Below, piece by piece: positions 1 to 10,846 of a stretch of 64,000 nt of DNA; the stretch's first letter is position 1, and each line of letters opens with the position of its first letter. The stretch is from Trametopsis cervina (lineage: Eukaryota; Basidiomycota; Agaricomycetes; Polyporales; Irpicaceae): the NCBI GenBank assembly GCA_022385755.1, contig MU278360.1, forward strand, positions 217,692 to 281,691. The letters run 5' to 3'. The notes under the pieces were generated by a model, which was not told where the DNA came from, did not search any database, and saw nothing but the letters and a program-made list of their open reading frames with translations. Both the position numbers and the translations under genes were made by a program.

Positions 1-2626
1 ATTGCCACCGATACCAGGTCCCTCGCCACGTCCCGTTGACGGACCAGCTGCGCTATCGTTGGGCTTGTCTGCTGCAAGTTTGCCCAAGTACGGCTCAATG
101 TCCTTTGCAGCAGCCTCTCTGTCCTCAGCAGTCATCTCTTGAAGGCGCCTCATCCTCCAGAATCGCCTCCTTGTAGGGATAGAGATTTGCATGAGCGTTA
201 CATAGAAGCCGTCGGGAATCGGAGACTCCTCTGGCTTGAATACCGCACGCCACGGCAAATACTTCCCCTCGTGGAGATCATCGAGCCGTTCCGCTACATC
301 CGTAGGGTGAAGCCATCTGAAGCACCAGTATACCTCGTCAGCTTCTCTATCTGCTTCGTCTTCGAGCACCGGCGCAGCCTGGACCAACAAAGCTAATGCG
401 GCGAAGACCCCACGCCAGTGCTCAGTGAAGACTGTGTGTCTGGTATGTTCCCCGATAATGCATACACTCCATGCAAGCGACCTGCAAGTCCTCAGTACAG
501 ACAGCCTGGTAAGCTGGTCCGCAGAGTTTGTTGCAATAGTCTCGATTGCAGCCGCGAAGCGGGACAGAGCTAGAGAAACAAAAACACTTAGAACAGACCG
601 GACCACAAGGAAACCGGCGCACGTACCTGTAATGTCCATACTAAAAGCCTTATTAGCAATATACGCGTTCAATAAGTGTGGGTATGATTTGATGTGCGAC
701 ATGAGTAACATCGAGGCTGTCACATCCGACTTCGACAATGTTGCCATGCGCCAAACGGCCAATAGACTGTCTGTGAATCGCTGAGGGTCAGTCGCCATGA
801 GCTTCACGATGAGCGATAGAGCATCGTGGTGGGCATTCGACCACTTGCCATCCTGAGCAGCGGTGTCGTTGCGCAGCATGTCAATGAGGAACGCTACGGT
901 GCCACGGAGTGAGAACTGATTCAGCACGTCCCGCCCTGGTGTGTATGCATCAGCGGACTCAAAAGAGTCTGTGAGCTGAAACCTACGGAAGAAGGGCTCG
1001 ACAAGAGATTTGATCAAGGGGAGAGACTGAGCCAGGTCCAACTGTGACTCTGTGCAGGATTGGCATGCCAAGCGTAATATATCTTTCAGCACTTCCGAGG
1101 ATGGCCTAGAAGCGTACGCCTCGGCAAATAGTCCAGGCTGGGCGGCGACATGCCTCTGAAGGAAGGAGGGGATATTATCTGAATCAGAGTGGGAGAGGTG
1201 GACGGAGAGGTGAAGAGCCACAGTCCACTGCGCCACTCGGCGCATTTCATTGTTGGACTCATCATCAAGGCGAAGAACGATCTCAATGGAAAGATGCTGC
1301 TGTAAGATGGAGTGGATGGAGTCCAGCGCGCGAGTCGTCGCCATACTGCAGTCAATGATTCGTGGTTCACTGTTAAAGTCGCCCTCCCATGGGACGCGAT
1401 GTTGAAGAATTTGCAGCAGAAACCGAATGATGTCTTCGGGAGAGGGCGTCATTTGCTCGAGCGCATCGACCACTGCTGTCCCGACAATTTCATCATTTCC
1501 CTGGAGCTCGTCAGCATCCGCCATGATATCCAAATCGCCGGCTTCGTATTTCGCGGCCGTGACTTCGTCATATGGTTCAATCGCTAGATCAAGACGGTCG
1601 AAAAGCTTCCTTATCCGGTCATATATTACTTTGGCCATACGCCCACGAAGTGATGAATCCCAGTAGATGGCCATGGCGCGGGCGCTGATCCCTCCTAGAA
1701 GAGCCTTCCATTGCATGCGTGCGCTGCGACGTACTGCGACTACCAGTGAATCAAGCGCGGGGGTTTTATACGGGCAATGAGCCGAGAAAAGGGGCGAAAT
1801 TGTCACAAAGACAAATATAAACCCCCAGCCAGCAACAAGAGGCAGTGTTGTATTCCGGACACTCGAGTGTAACTCCGCAGTGTAGAAACATAGGCCGATG
1901 AAGAAGAGCCCAAGTGCGAGCTGGAGAAGAAGGGGAAGGCATGCAGCAATCGTCAACACCTTCCATGTCTCCAAGCCCGTCCGCCGAAACTTGCGTATGC
2001 GAAGGCGGCCCTGGGGAAACGACGTCACGAATTTCATGTACTCGCGAAGCCATTGCTTCACCAGGATTCCGAATGACGCCGTAATCAGGCTGACAATGAG
2101 ACTCGCAGTCCAGAGGTCATTGATGCGAATGGCGTTCGCTGTCGGCTCGAACTCCGCAAAGGAGGTGGGCGCGGGGGATGTGCTGTGGATAAAGTCGCCT
2201 TGGATAGTATAGTTCGCGTTCTGAGCCGACATCTGCCTCAGAGTCGTCAACGTTGCTGTAGGTACGTCTTCTTGAAGGAGTGCAAAAGCGGCGACAAGGA
2301 ATGCCGTAAGGACAGCCGAGAAGAGACCAATCTTGGAGAGGGTCAGTGTGAGAGCATAAGTAAGTCGGATGACGACGTACGAAGACGAGAAGGGTGTCAA
2401 TATCATTCTTGACGCCTTCAATCTGGTCCTTGTCGAATTCATCGACAGCTTTCTGGATGACAGCCCAGCCAATGGGTGTATCGCGAGTGAGGACGTGTAT
2501 GGGATTCTTCTGCGAACCAAGCGGGATATCTTCTGTGTTGCTGGAAGCAGCCGAACGCGAGCGAGAGCTCCGTTTACTTCCGGACAACCTGCGTCCTAAG
2601 CAACGGACTAGTCGCGTTGAAGCCAT
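1..2626 (-). CDS. DUF6535-domain membrane protein, copy 1 (3-prime end outside window)
   Basis: Function unknown; DUF6535 proteins are a multi-copy family of mushroom-forming fungi. Exons: 2381-2626, 627-2331 and 1-569 (continuing beyond the window edge). Exon 1 gives a basic Ser/Arg-rich N-terminus and the motif GWAVIQKAVDEFDKDQ. Exon 2 starts IGLFSAVLTAFLV and holds about four hydrophobic segments, including SFGILVKQWLREYMKF, a Leu-rich helix and GWGFIFVFVTISPLFSAHCP. A long, probably cytosolic C-terminal half follows. Intron 1 is 49 nt. Intron 2 is 57 nt, a multiple of 3 without stops, so retention would keep the frame. The start is the ATG matching the starts of the other copies; an in-frame ATG lies 12 nt upstream. 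No disabling mutation was seen. Tandem with copies 2 and 3. Confidence 0.8.
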
Positions 2627-3224
2627 CCGTGCGGTCACAATGAAGTTATCACGGGCAGGGCGGGGGCTGCTGCAGGGGGGCTACGGGTGTCGGTTGGGCT
2701 GGTGGTCACGGAAAGAAGAGTGGTTGGTAGGGAAAGGGGACGAAAGACTAGTCCTCGCACCGCATATAATCATCATCGCTTCTGCAGACGGCGCATCACT
2801 GGAACGAACATTGCAACACACGCAGTATTGATGAACCCCCCCATGCCAGAAATCTTCGAGATACGCAAACATCGACTGCATTTGCAGAGGGTGGTATGTC
2901 GCTTAATGTGGCTGCTGACACCAAAAAAAGCAATGCGGATGGCATGGCATACTACCTGTGTGGGCGTGGAACGACGTCAGGGTGAATGCACGCCGGCGGA
3001 TCACAAGGGTTCTGTTTTACGTCACTTTCAGCTGGTAGCACAATTTACACAACTGCGTCTCACATTTATCACACGGTGTTCATGCCACACGACTAGACTG
3101 TGTGTTCCTTCCTCAAGTCTTAAGCTGATGCCGAGTAGATAGAATGATCTCCTCGTTCTTTTCAACCCATCTCCCCCTCTAAAACTGCAAAAGCAAAGCT
3201 GACATAGACGAAGACGAAGCGCGG
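2627..3224. repeat. 5-prime flank of DUF6535 copy 1, partly duplicated
   Basis: The stretch at about 2,660-2,810 resembles the flank upstream of copy 3 (about 10,180-10,320). Both have a GGGT(A/G)TCGG(C/T)T block, an AGAGGAGTGGT-like block and an ACTAGTCCTCGC / AGTAGTCCTCGC block followed by an AT-rich CATAT. It probably carries the promoter of copy 1. No gene was recognised in the remainder. Confidence 0.5.
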
Positions 3225-3640
3225 ACAAGGTGAGGTGAGACGAACGTGATCATCCGAAACACCTGCGGGCAAGCGGCGGGGAGGAGGAAGGACGTGGAGG
3301 GTTTGATAGGGTGAAGGGCAAAGACCAGCGTGGTGCCTGTGTGTGCGCAGGCACCTTGAGGAGGAAAAGATGTGAAGTACGAAGAAAACGCGTTATAGGG
3401 TCATGGGGGCACGTTGTTCCCCGATCCGAGTCCACTGGTCTGCCGCAGACCGTGCATACTTGGGTCTCCTCGGACATCTGTGTGGGTGGGGGCACTGACT
3501 GTGGTAGAGTGCGTATGGGGTGCGCTGTGCGCTGCGGTCGTCGAGGTCGGGGACGAGGAGAGTACGGCGGAGGAGGAGGATGTCGGGAGGGCAGAAGCGT
3601 TTACACGGGCGAGTGACTGGTTAGAGAAGCAGCGTTGTAA
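3225..3640 (-). pseudogene. Partial duplicate of ECL1-like gene (promoter + exon 1 + start of intron 1)
   Basis: The block matches 13,411-13,910 in the same orientation. It includes upstream sequence, the exon-1 equivalent (3422-3477, reading MSEETQVCTVCGRPVDSDR) and the first part of the long intron. In the parent gene, exon 1 (13,637-13,692) reads MFEEAQVCMVCGRPVDSDR and is followed by a GTGAGC donor. Here the donor GT has become GG, so translation would run into former intron sequence and stop after about 75 residues. Only the first CxxC half of the zinc site is present, and the exon with the second Cys pair is missing. This is best read as a dead gene fragment left by a duplication that landed between two DUF6535 genes. 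A short expressed peptide cannot be excluded. Confidence 0.75.
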
Positions 3641-3677
3641 GTGAATGATGACTAGGTGAAATGGGCTGTACTAGTGA

Positions 3678-6600
3678 TTACAGGGCGCGCTCGAACCGGT
3701 GTAATGTGTCGCCCAGAATATTTTCATCTGCCAAATCGATGCCAGCCTCAAGTCCCCGCTCACCATGCTCGCCCTCGAGGACACTCGGGTTGAGACCGAT
3801 AGTTTCCGCCTGTGGTAGTTGGGCGTTGCCCGGAGAGTGCGTAGCAGGAAACTTCACAGCCTCCGAATCCCGACTGGCTATTTCCGCTTCTTCTATAGAT
3901 TGCGCGTCCTGTTCATCGCCACGACCGATATTCGCCGTAGGCCCACAACCGTCTGACGAAACGGGAACAACGTTCGCATCAGGCTCGAGTCCCTCCGCAA
4001 CTATCTCCCAGTCGTTTCCAGAATTTCCACATTGCTCGGCTTCGCCAGGTGCGACCGCTCGTCCAGTACCGGTACCAGCCCCAGCTCCGACACCAGATCC
4101 CTCGCCACGTCCCGTTGCCAGACTTGCTGCGTGGTCATTGAGATTGTCCGGGCTAGGCTTGCGTAGGTACCGCTCGACGTCCTTTGCAGCTGCTTCTCTG
4201 TCCTCAACGGTCATTTCCTGAAGACGCCTCACCCTCCAGTATGGATCTTCAGGGGTAGAGATATGCATAAGTGCCAGATAAAACCCGTCCGGGATGGGAG
4301 ACTCTTCAGGCTTGAACGTTTCACGCCATATGAGATACTTTTCATTGTTTTTGCGATCGAGATCCTCGTTCAGCGCATCCACACCAGACAGCCAATGGAA
4401 GCACCAGTCTATCCGCCATGCTTCGTTACCTGTGTCGTCATCGGGTACCGGCGTAGCCTGGACCAACGAAGTCAGTGCGGCAAAGATCCCGCGCCAGCTT
4501 TCAGTCAGACCCATGTTTGTAATGCCAGTCCTGGCATCATAAACGCCCTCTGCAAGGGCTCTGCAGGTCTTCAGCACAGACGGCCTTGTGAGCTGATCTG
4601 GAGATGTTGTTGCAATGGCCTCAATGGCGGGCGTGAAGTGGGACAGTGCTAGTGAAGTAAGCGAATCAGACCAGAGGCAGACACAGGAAAACTCATACAC
4701 ATACCTTCGGAGTACCACATCAGATCCGGATTGATGTACCATGACGATAACTGCAGGTAAGACTTGATAAGTGGCGTCAATAACTTCTTTTCTGCCGCAT
4801 CCGAGCGCAACAGGGCAATCAGGCGTTGAACAGCCTGTATACTTTCTGGCGATGTCCAAGGGTCAACTGCAATCAGCTTGAAGATGAGCGGGAGGACGTC
4901 ATGTTGAGCATCTGACCACCGGCAATCCTGAGCAATAGTCCCGCTATGCAGCAGATCGGTTAGGAACTTGACGGTATCGCGAAGTGATTCCCTATTCAGC
5001 ACTTTCCGCCACTGCCCGTTATCATATGCGGGGTCAAACGAATCTGTGAGCCGAAGCTTTCGGAAGGAGTGCTCGACAACAGATTTGATTTGAGCAGTAG
5101 ACTGTGCCAAGTCCAACTTTGAGTCCCGGCACCGATGGCATGTGAGGCGTAGCAGTACTTCTAAGCCCAAGGCAGACGGCGTGGAGACAGCGACCGCAGC
5201 AAATATCTCTGGTCTCATGTTGAGAGACTCCCAAGGTGGAGCATGCACGTTCTCAAAGCCGCGGTGTGTCCAAAGGGAGAGGTAAAGAGCCGCAGTCCAG
5301 GAAGCTACTGGCCCCGATTTGAAGCTCGTGTCAGAAGGAATGAGGATGTCGTTGATTCTCAGGCGCTTTTCGAGAATAGAATGAATCGAGTCCAGCGCGC
5401 GAGTCGTGGCCATGCTACAGTCAATGACTTGAGGCTCGCTGTTGAAGTTGCCCTCCCACGGGATACGATGTTGCAGAATCCGTAGCAGAAACCAAATGAC
5501 ATCTTCTGAAGTGGCCGTGATATGCTGGAGCGCGTCGGCCATTGCTGTCCCGACGATTTCGTCGTTTCCTTGCAATTCGTCGGCAGCCACCATAATATCA
5601 AGATCGCTAGGTTCGTGCTTTGCCGCCGTGGCTTCATCATACGGGTCAGTCGGCGCATCAAGACGGTTGAAATGGTTCGTTGTCCAGTCACATATTACTT
5701 TGGCCATACGCCCACGAAGCGAGGGATCCCAGGAAATAGACATGGCACGGGTGCTTATACCTCCCAGAAGAGCCTTCCATTGCATGCGCGCACTACGCCG
5801 TACCGCAACCACAAGCGAATCAAGCGCGGGTGTTTTGTACGGGCAATGAGCCGAGAAAAGGGGCGAAATTGTCACAAAGAGGAAGATAAACCCCCAGCCC
5901 GCAACAAGAGGCAGTGTTGTATTCCGGACACTCGAGTGCAGCTCCGCAGTATAGAAACACAGGCCGACAAAGAAGATCCCAAGTGCGAGCTGTAGAAGGA
6001 GGGGAAGGCATGCCGCGATCGTCAACACCTTCCACGTCTCCAAGCCCGCCCGCCGAAACTTGCGTATTCGAAGGCGGCCCTGGGGGAACGACGTCACGAA
6101 TTTCATGTACTCGCGAAGCCACTGCTTTACAAGAATTCCAAATGAGGCCGTGATTAGGCTGATGAGAAGACTCGCGGTCCAGAGGTCATTGATGCGAATG
6201 GCGTTCGCTGTCGGCTCGAACTGCGTGAAGGAGGTGGGCGCGGGGGATGTGCTGTGGATAAAGTTGCCCTGGATAGTGTAGTTCGCATTCTGCACTGACA
6301 TCTGCCTCAGAGTCGTCAACGTTGCTGTAGGTACATCTTCTTGAAGGAGCGCCACCGCGACGACCAGGAATGCCGAAAGGACGGCCGAGAAGAGACCAAT
6401 CTCGGAGTGTGTTAGGGTGTAATTAGAAATAGGCCGTAGGACGACGTACAAAAACGAGGAGGGTGTCAATGTCGTTCTTAACGCCTTCAATCTGGTCCTT
6501 GTCGAAATCATCGACAGCTTTCTGGATGACGGCCCAGCCTACAGGCGTATCCCGAGTGAGGACGTGTAGTGGATTTTTCTGTGAACCAAGGGGTGCATCT

Positions 6601-6695
6601 TCTGTGTTGCTAGAAGCAAGCGAACGCGAGCGAGAGCTCCGTTTACTTCTAGACAACTTGCGTCCCAGGCGACGCACCAGTCGCGTTGTGGCCAT
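3678..6695 (-). CDS. DUF6535-domain membrane protein, copy 2 (intact)
   Basis: Complete family member of 970 codons plus stop. Exons: 6450-6695 (246 nt), 4705-6400 (1696 nt) and 3678-4648 (971 nt); the phases fit exactly. Residues 1-82 are a basic Ser/Arg-rich head plus GWAVIQKAVDDFDKDQIEG. Residues about 83-290 are the DUF6535 membrane region with four hydrophobic stretches. A long helical C-terminal half contains motifs shared by all copies (ADELQGNDEI; WRVRRLQEMTVEDREAAAKD). A low-complexity acidic/Gly tail ends ERAL. Intron 2 (56 nt) would shift the frame if retained, so splicing is required. The product is expected in a membrane; its role is unknown. Its 5-prime flank is closely related to that of copy 4. 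Confidence 0.85.
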
Positions 6696-7045
6696 CCTGG
6701 TGCCGTCGTGGGATGTAGCCAACCGGGCAACGAGATGGCGAAGATTGAAGTTGATACAGACACAAACCTTAGGTTGCGCGGACTGTCGCGGGGTGAGGGG
6801 AAGGGGACAAAAACATAGTTCTTACATCGCATGTGTTCACTATCGCCTCTGGCACGCGTTCCAAATGCCCAGTAACGCCCTGTCTGGAGAGAATTGTTGC
6901 TGACCGCCGGCGTGTCGTGTCATGCAACGCAACGGTGCACGGAAGGTTGACATCAGCTGTAGAGAGCGGGGCGGTGTGTCGACAGACGTATTACCGTAGA
7001 CAAAGGATAGCTGGTGACACTGTAAGAGCAATGCAAGCGACATGA
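6696..7045. repeat. Co-duplicated 5-prime flank of DUF6535 copy 2
   Basis: This segment is repeated in inverted orientation at about 35,850-36,261 ahead of copy 4, with clear base-level similarity over the whole length (for example the GTTGGCTACATCCCACG block next to the start codon). It is more weakly related to the flank of copy 3. It presumably contains the promoter. Confidence 0.7.
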
Positions 7046-7443
7046 GATTGCTGATGGTGCTATGCATACCCATACATAGGTAACAGAGAAATATTTACCT
7101 CTCTCTGTCAGAGACATAGGCTTCACACTGCATACAATGCCTATGTTATATATTTATAGCATGCAAATGTCGTTCTCAAGGCCCCAAACCCCTGTGGATC
7201 GCGGTGTGTTCCCTTGAATGCTATCTTATTTGTAGAGTTGATGCTTGGGTGTCCGAGTACTTGGTTTTAGCCGGTTTGGGACTTTCCGTCAACAAATATT
7301 CATACAGCATGCTACAGCACTTGTAAAATGGGGTTTCTCACATACAATACATGTGTAGGTAGGTATTGAGAATAAATAGAACATTGTAAGAATTCAATAC
7401 CGTGAGCAGTACGAGGTTTATGCTAAGGCGGCCGACTTCCCGA
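7046..7443. other. Intergenic, AT-richer
   Basis: Spacer between the copy 2 flank and the end of copy 3. It holds AT-rich stretches such as TATATATTTATAG near 7,147. No gene or RNA was recognised. Confidence 0.5.
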
Positions 7444-10108
7444 TCAGCGCCAGTATGAGATTTCCCGCATTAATATAGGTATCTTGTTACGTTTTATTGA
7501 CGGACCTGCTACACTATCATTGGGCTTGTCCGCTACAGCTTTGCGCAGGTACGGCTCAATATCCTTTGCAGCTGCCTCTCTATCCTCGGCCGTCATATCT
7601 TGAAGGCGCCTTACCCTCCAGAATGGCTTTGCAGGGATTGAAATTCGCATGAGTGTTACATAGAAGCCGTCAGGGATGGGAGACTCTTCTGCCTTGAATG
7701 CCGCGCGCCACGCCGAATACTCTTCCTCGTCGTTGAGACTGTCAGACGAGTCCGGTGCATCCACAGGGAGTAGCCAATTGAAGCACCAATATACCTCGTT
7801 GGCTTCTCTATCTTTTTCGACCTTGCTCACTGACACAGCCTGGACCGACAAAGCCAATGCGGCAAAGACTCCGCGCCAGTGCTCAATTAAGGCCGTGTGT
7901 TTAACATCTCCCTCGACACGGCATATGCTCAATGTGAGAGACCTGCAAACCCTTAGCATGGACAGCCTTGTAGGCTGCCCCGTATAGATGCTTGGAATGG
8001 GTTGATCCAAAGGGTTTGTTGCAGCGGTTGTTGCAATGGTCTCAATGGCAGCACTGAATTGGGACAGAGCTGGAGAAGTAAACAGCATCAGAGCAGAACT
8101 GACCACAATGAAAACAACACACGTACCATCAATGTCTGTGTCAAGACGTCCATCGTATATGTACGCGTGGCACAACAACGGGTAATACTGGATGATGAAT
8201 GTGAGGAACTTTGCCATCACCACATCCGACTTCCGCGATGTAACCACGTGCCAAACAGCTGCTTTACTTGCCCTCAATTCCCAAGGGTCAACCGCAATGA
8301 GCCCGATGATGAGCGATAGAGCATCATATTGAGTATACGACCACTCGCCATCCTGAGCAGCAGTGTCATCGCGCAGCCGATCCACGAGGAACACAATAGT
8401 GTCGCGGAGTGCGGAAACCCCCAGCACTTGTCGCCACGGTGCGTATTCGGCGCCGTACAGAGGTATGTTAATGAGCTCAAGCTCAAACTTTGTGAAGAAG
8501 GGCTCGAGAACAGAGTTGATCCGGACAAGAGACGTATCCAGGCTCGACTGTGCCTCTCTGGAGTACTGACAAACCAAGCCTAAGAGATCTTCCAGCACTT
8601 CCGCGGATGGATTGAAAGTATACACCTGGGCAAATAGTTCAGGGGCCGTAGCTATATGCCTCTGAAGGAAGGAGGGGATTTCGTCTGAATCGGAGCGGGG
8701 GGCGTAGACGGAGAGGTGAAGAGCCACAGTCCATAGCGGTACCCGCATATCGCGGTAGTCCTGAGAGCGGAAAGCGAATTCAAGGGGAAGATGCTGCTGT
8801 AAGACGGAGGCAATCGAGTCCAGCGCACGAGTCGTTGCCGTCCTGCAGTCGATAACTTGTGGTTGACTGTCGTAGTCGCCCTCCCACGGGACACGATGTT
8901 GAATCATCCGCAGCAAAAGCCGAACGATGTCTTCTGGATAGGTCATCGTCTGCTGGAGCGCGTCGGCCATAGCTCCCCCGATGATTTCGTCGTTTCCCTG
9001 CAGTTCATCGGCATCTGCCATGATTGCTAGATCACCAGCTTCGTGTCTCGCCGCTGTGACCTCGTCATATGGTTCATTCGATGCGTAAAGAGGGTCCACA
9101 CGCAACTGTATCCGCCAAGCTATCATTCCGGCTGTGGGCCCAGTATCCCCTCGCGTGAGACGGGTGGCTATGTCTGTTAGCAGTGCCATCTACAGATTGC
9201 GCGCACTGCGACGTGCTGCGACCACAAGCCAATCAAGCGCGGGGGTTTTATATGGGCAATGAGCCGAGAAAAAGGGGACGATTGTCACAAAGACGAGGAT
9301 AAACCCCCAGCCGGCAACAAGAGGCAGTGTTGTATTCCGAACACTCAAGTGCAACTCCCTGGTGTAGAAGCACAGACCGATGAAGAAGAGCCCAAGTGCG
9401 AGCTGTAGAAGGAGGGGAAGGCATGCCGCGATCGTCAACACCTTCCATGCCTCCAAGCCAGCTCGCCGAAACTTGCGTATGCGCAGGCGGCCCTGGGGGA
9501 ACGACGTCACGAATTTCATGTACTCGCGAAGCCACTGCTTCACCAGTATTCCGAATGATGCCGTGATTAAGCTGATGAGAAGGCTGGCAATCCAGAGGTC
9601 ATTGATGCGAATGGCATTTGCGGTTGGCTCGAACTGCGTGAAGGAGGTGGGTGCGGGGGATATGCTGTGAACAAAGTCGCCTTCGATCGTGTAGTTCGCG
9701 TTCTGCGCTGACATCTGCCTCAGTGTCGTCAACGTTGCTGTAGGTACGTCTTCTTGAAGGAGTGTAAAAGCGGCGATAAGGAACGCCGTAAGGACAGCCG
9801 AGAAGAGACCAATCTTGGAGAGAGTCAGTATGTGAGCATAAACAAGCAGTGGAATGACGTACGAATACAAGGAGAGTGTCGATATCGTTCTTGATGCCTT
9901 CAATCTGGTCCTTATCGTATTCGTCTACAGCGTTCTGGATGACAGGCCAGCCTATGGGCGTATCGCGAGTGAGGACGTGTACCGGATTCTTCTGTGAACC
10001 AAGGGGAGCATCTTCTGTTTTGATGGAAGCAGACGACCGCGAACGAGAGCTGCGTGCAAGTCGAGACGACTTGTGCCTCAAGCGACGCTGTGAGGGCACT
10101 CGATTCAT
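7444..10108 (-). pseudogene. DUF6535-domain gene, copy 3, with in-frame TAG and truncated tail
   Basis: Exons by homology: 9863-10108 (246 nt), 8127-9813 (1687 nt) and 7444-8069. The membrane domain is intact up to a TAG at 9190-9192, where the other copies have TGG (Trp; aligned CGC ATG CAA TGG AAG GCT versus CGC AAT CTG TAG ATG GCA). The next codon is ATG and the remaining 580 codons are open, ending with a tail that diverges after AGPS and lacks the acidic C-terminus of copies 2 and 4. Intron 2 is 57 nt and open. It is either a young pseudogene or a gene now making only the N-terminal membrane half (about 290 residues). Everything else is well preserved, so inactivation was recent. Confidence 0.8.
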
Positions 10109-10545
10109 ACGGGTGGCGGCGTGGGACGCGACACACAAGGTACGAGATGGCGATGAGGACTGCTATAGGGGAGAGGCCGCGGGTATCGGCTGCGCTGGAT
10201 GTCGCAGAGAGAGGAGTGGTATGTGGGGGAGATGTACGAAAGAGTAGTGGGGAAGTGGCACAAAAGAGTAGTCCTCGCGGGGCATATATTCCCTACGCCT
10301 CTACGGACAGGGCGTTAGTGGGCCATTGGAACGCGCGATATCTATCGATGGACAGCAGATATCGTCGAAGAACTACTGTTGACCGCCGGCGTGTCGTTCC
10401 ATATGTTTTCCGCTCGTTTCGCGGAACGCCTGTCTGCGCCGTCGCAGCGACACACGAGAGGAAACATCGGTGTGTCGGCGGACGTGGCATCATGCACAGA
10501 TGGCTAGTGAACGCCGTCAGAGCAATCCAGGGAGTATGAGATGCT
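10109..10545. repeat. 5-prime flank of DUF6535 copy 3
   Basis: Shares blocks with the flanks of copies 1, 2 and 4, for example a GACCGCCGGCGTGTCGT block (10,380) also present near 6,901, and a region ending in AGCAATCCAG/AGCAATGCAAG. This supports duplication of gene plus promoter as one unit. Confidence 0.55.
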
Positions 10546-10550
10546 GCTGT

Positions 10551-10846
10551 ACATACATATGTGTGTCCTAAAATAACGAGTCTACCCCGCCACCGATTGG
10601 CTCTTCCAATGGCGGGACGTTAGGGTGTGCGTCCGTGCGGGCGGTTCATAAGGGTCTTCAGGTTATGAACATATACTTGCACGACAGGTCGACTGTGTTC
10701 CGCGAAATACATACATATGTGTGTCCTGAAATAACGAGTCCACCCTGCCACGGATTCGCTCTTTCAATGGCGGCACGTTAGGGTGTGCGTCCGTGCCGGA
10801 GTCTTCAGGTTGTGAACGAATTCTTGCGCGACAGGTCGCGAAATCG
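10551..10846. repeat. Two-unit tandem repeat, about 158 + 138 bp
   Basis: Unit 1 starts at 10,551 and unit 2 at 10,709, both with ACATACATATGTGTGTCCT. Shared blocks follow in the same order: AAATAACGAGTC, TTCAATGGCGG-like, ACGTTAGGGTGTGCGTCCGTG, GTCTTCAGGTT and CGACAGGTCG. Unit 2 has lost about 20 bp. No open frame is conserved, so this is a non-coding duplication. Confidence 0.8.

Noticed and set aside
1766..2053. 95-codon frame repeated in each DUF6535 copy (MASRVHEI...)
   Set aside because: It is a shifted-frame shadow of the highly conserved membrane exon. It recurs only because the exon itself is duplicated.
3661..4221. 186-codon plus-strand open frame
   Set aside because: Antisense to exon 3 of DUF6535 copy 2, which has clear paralogues and matched exon phases.
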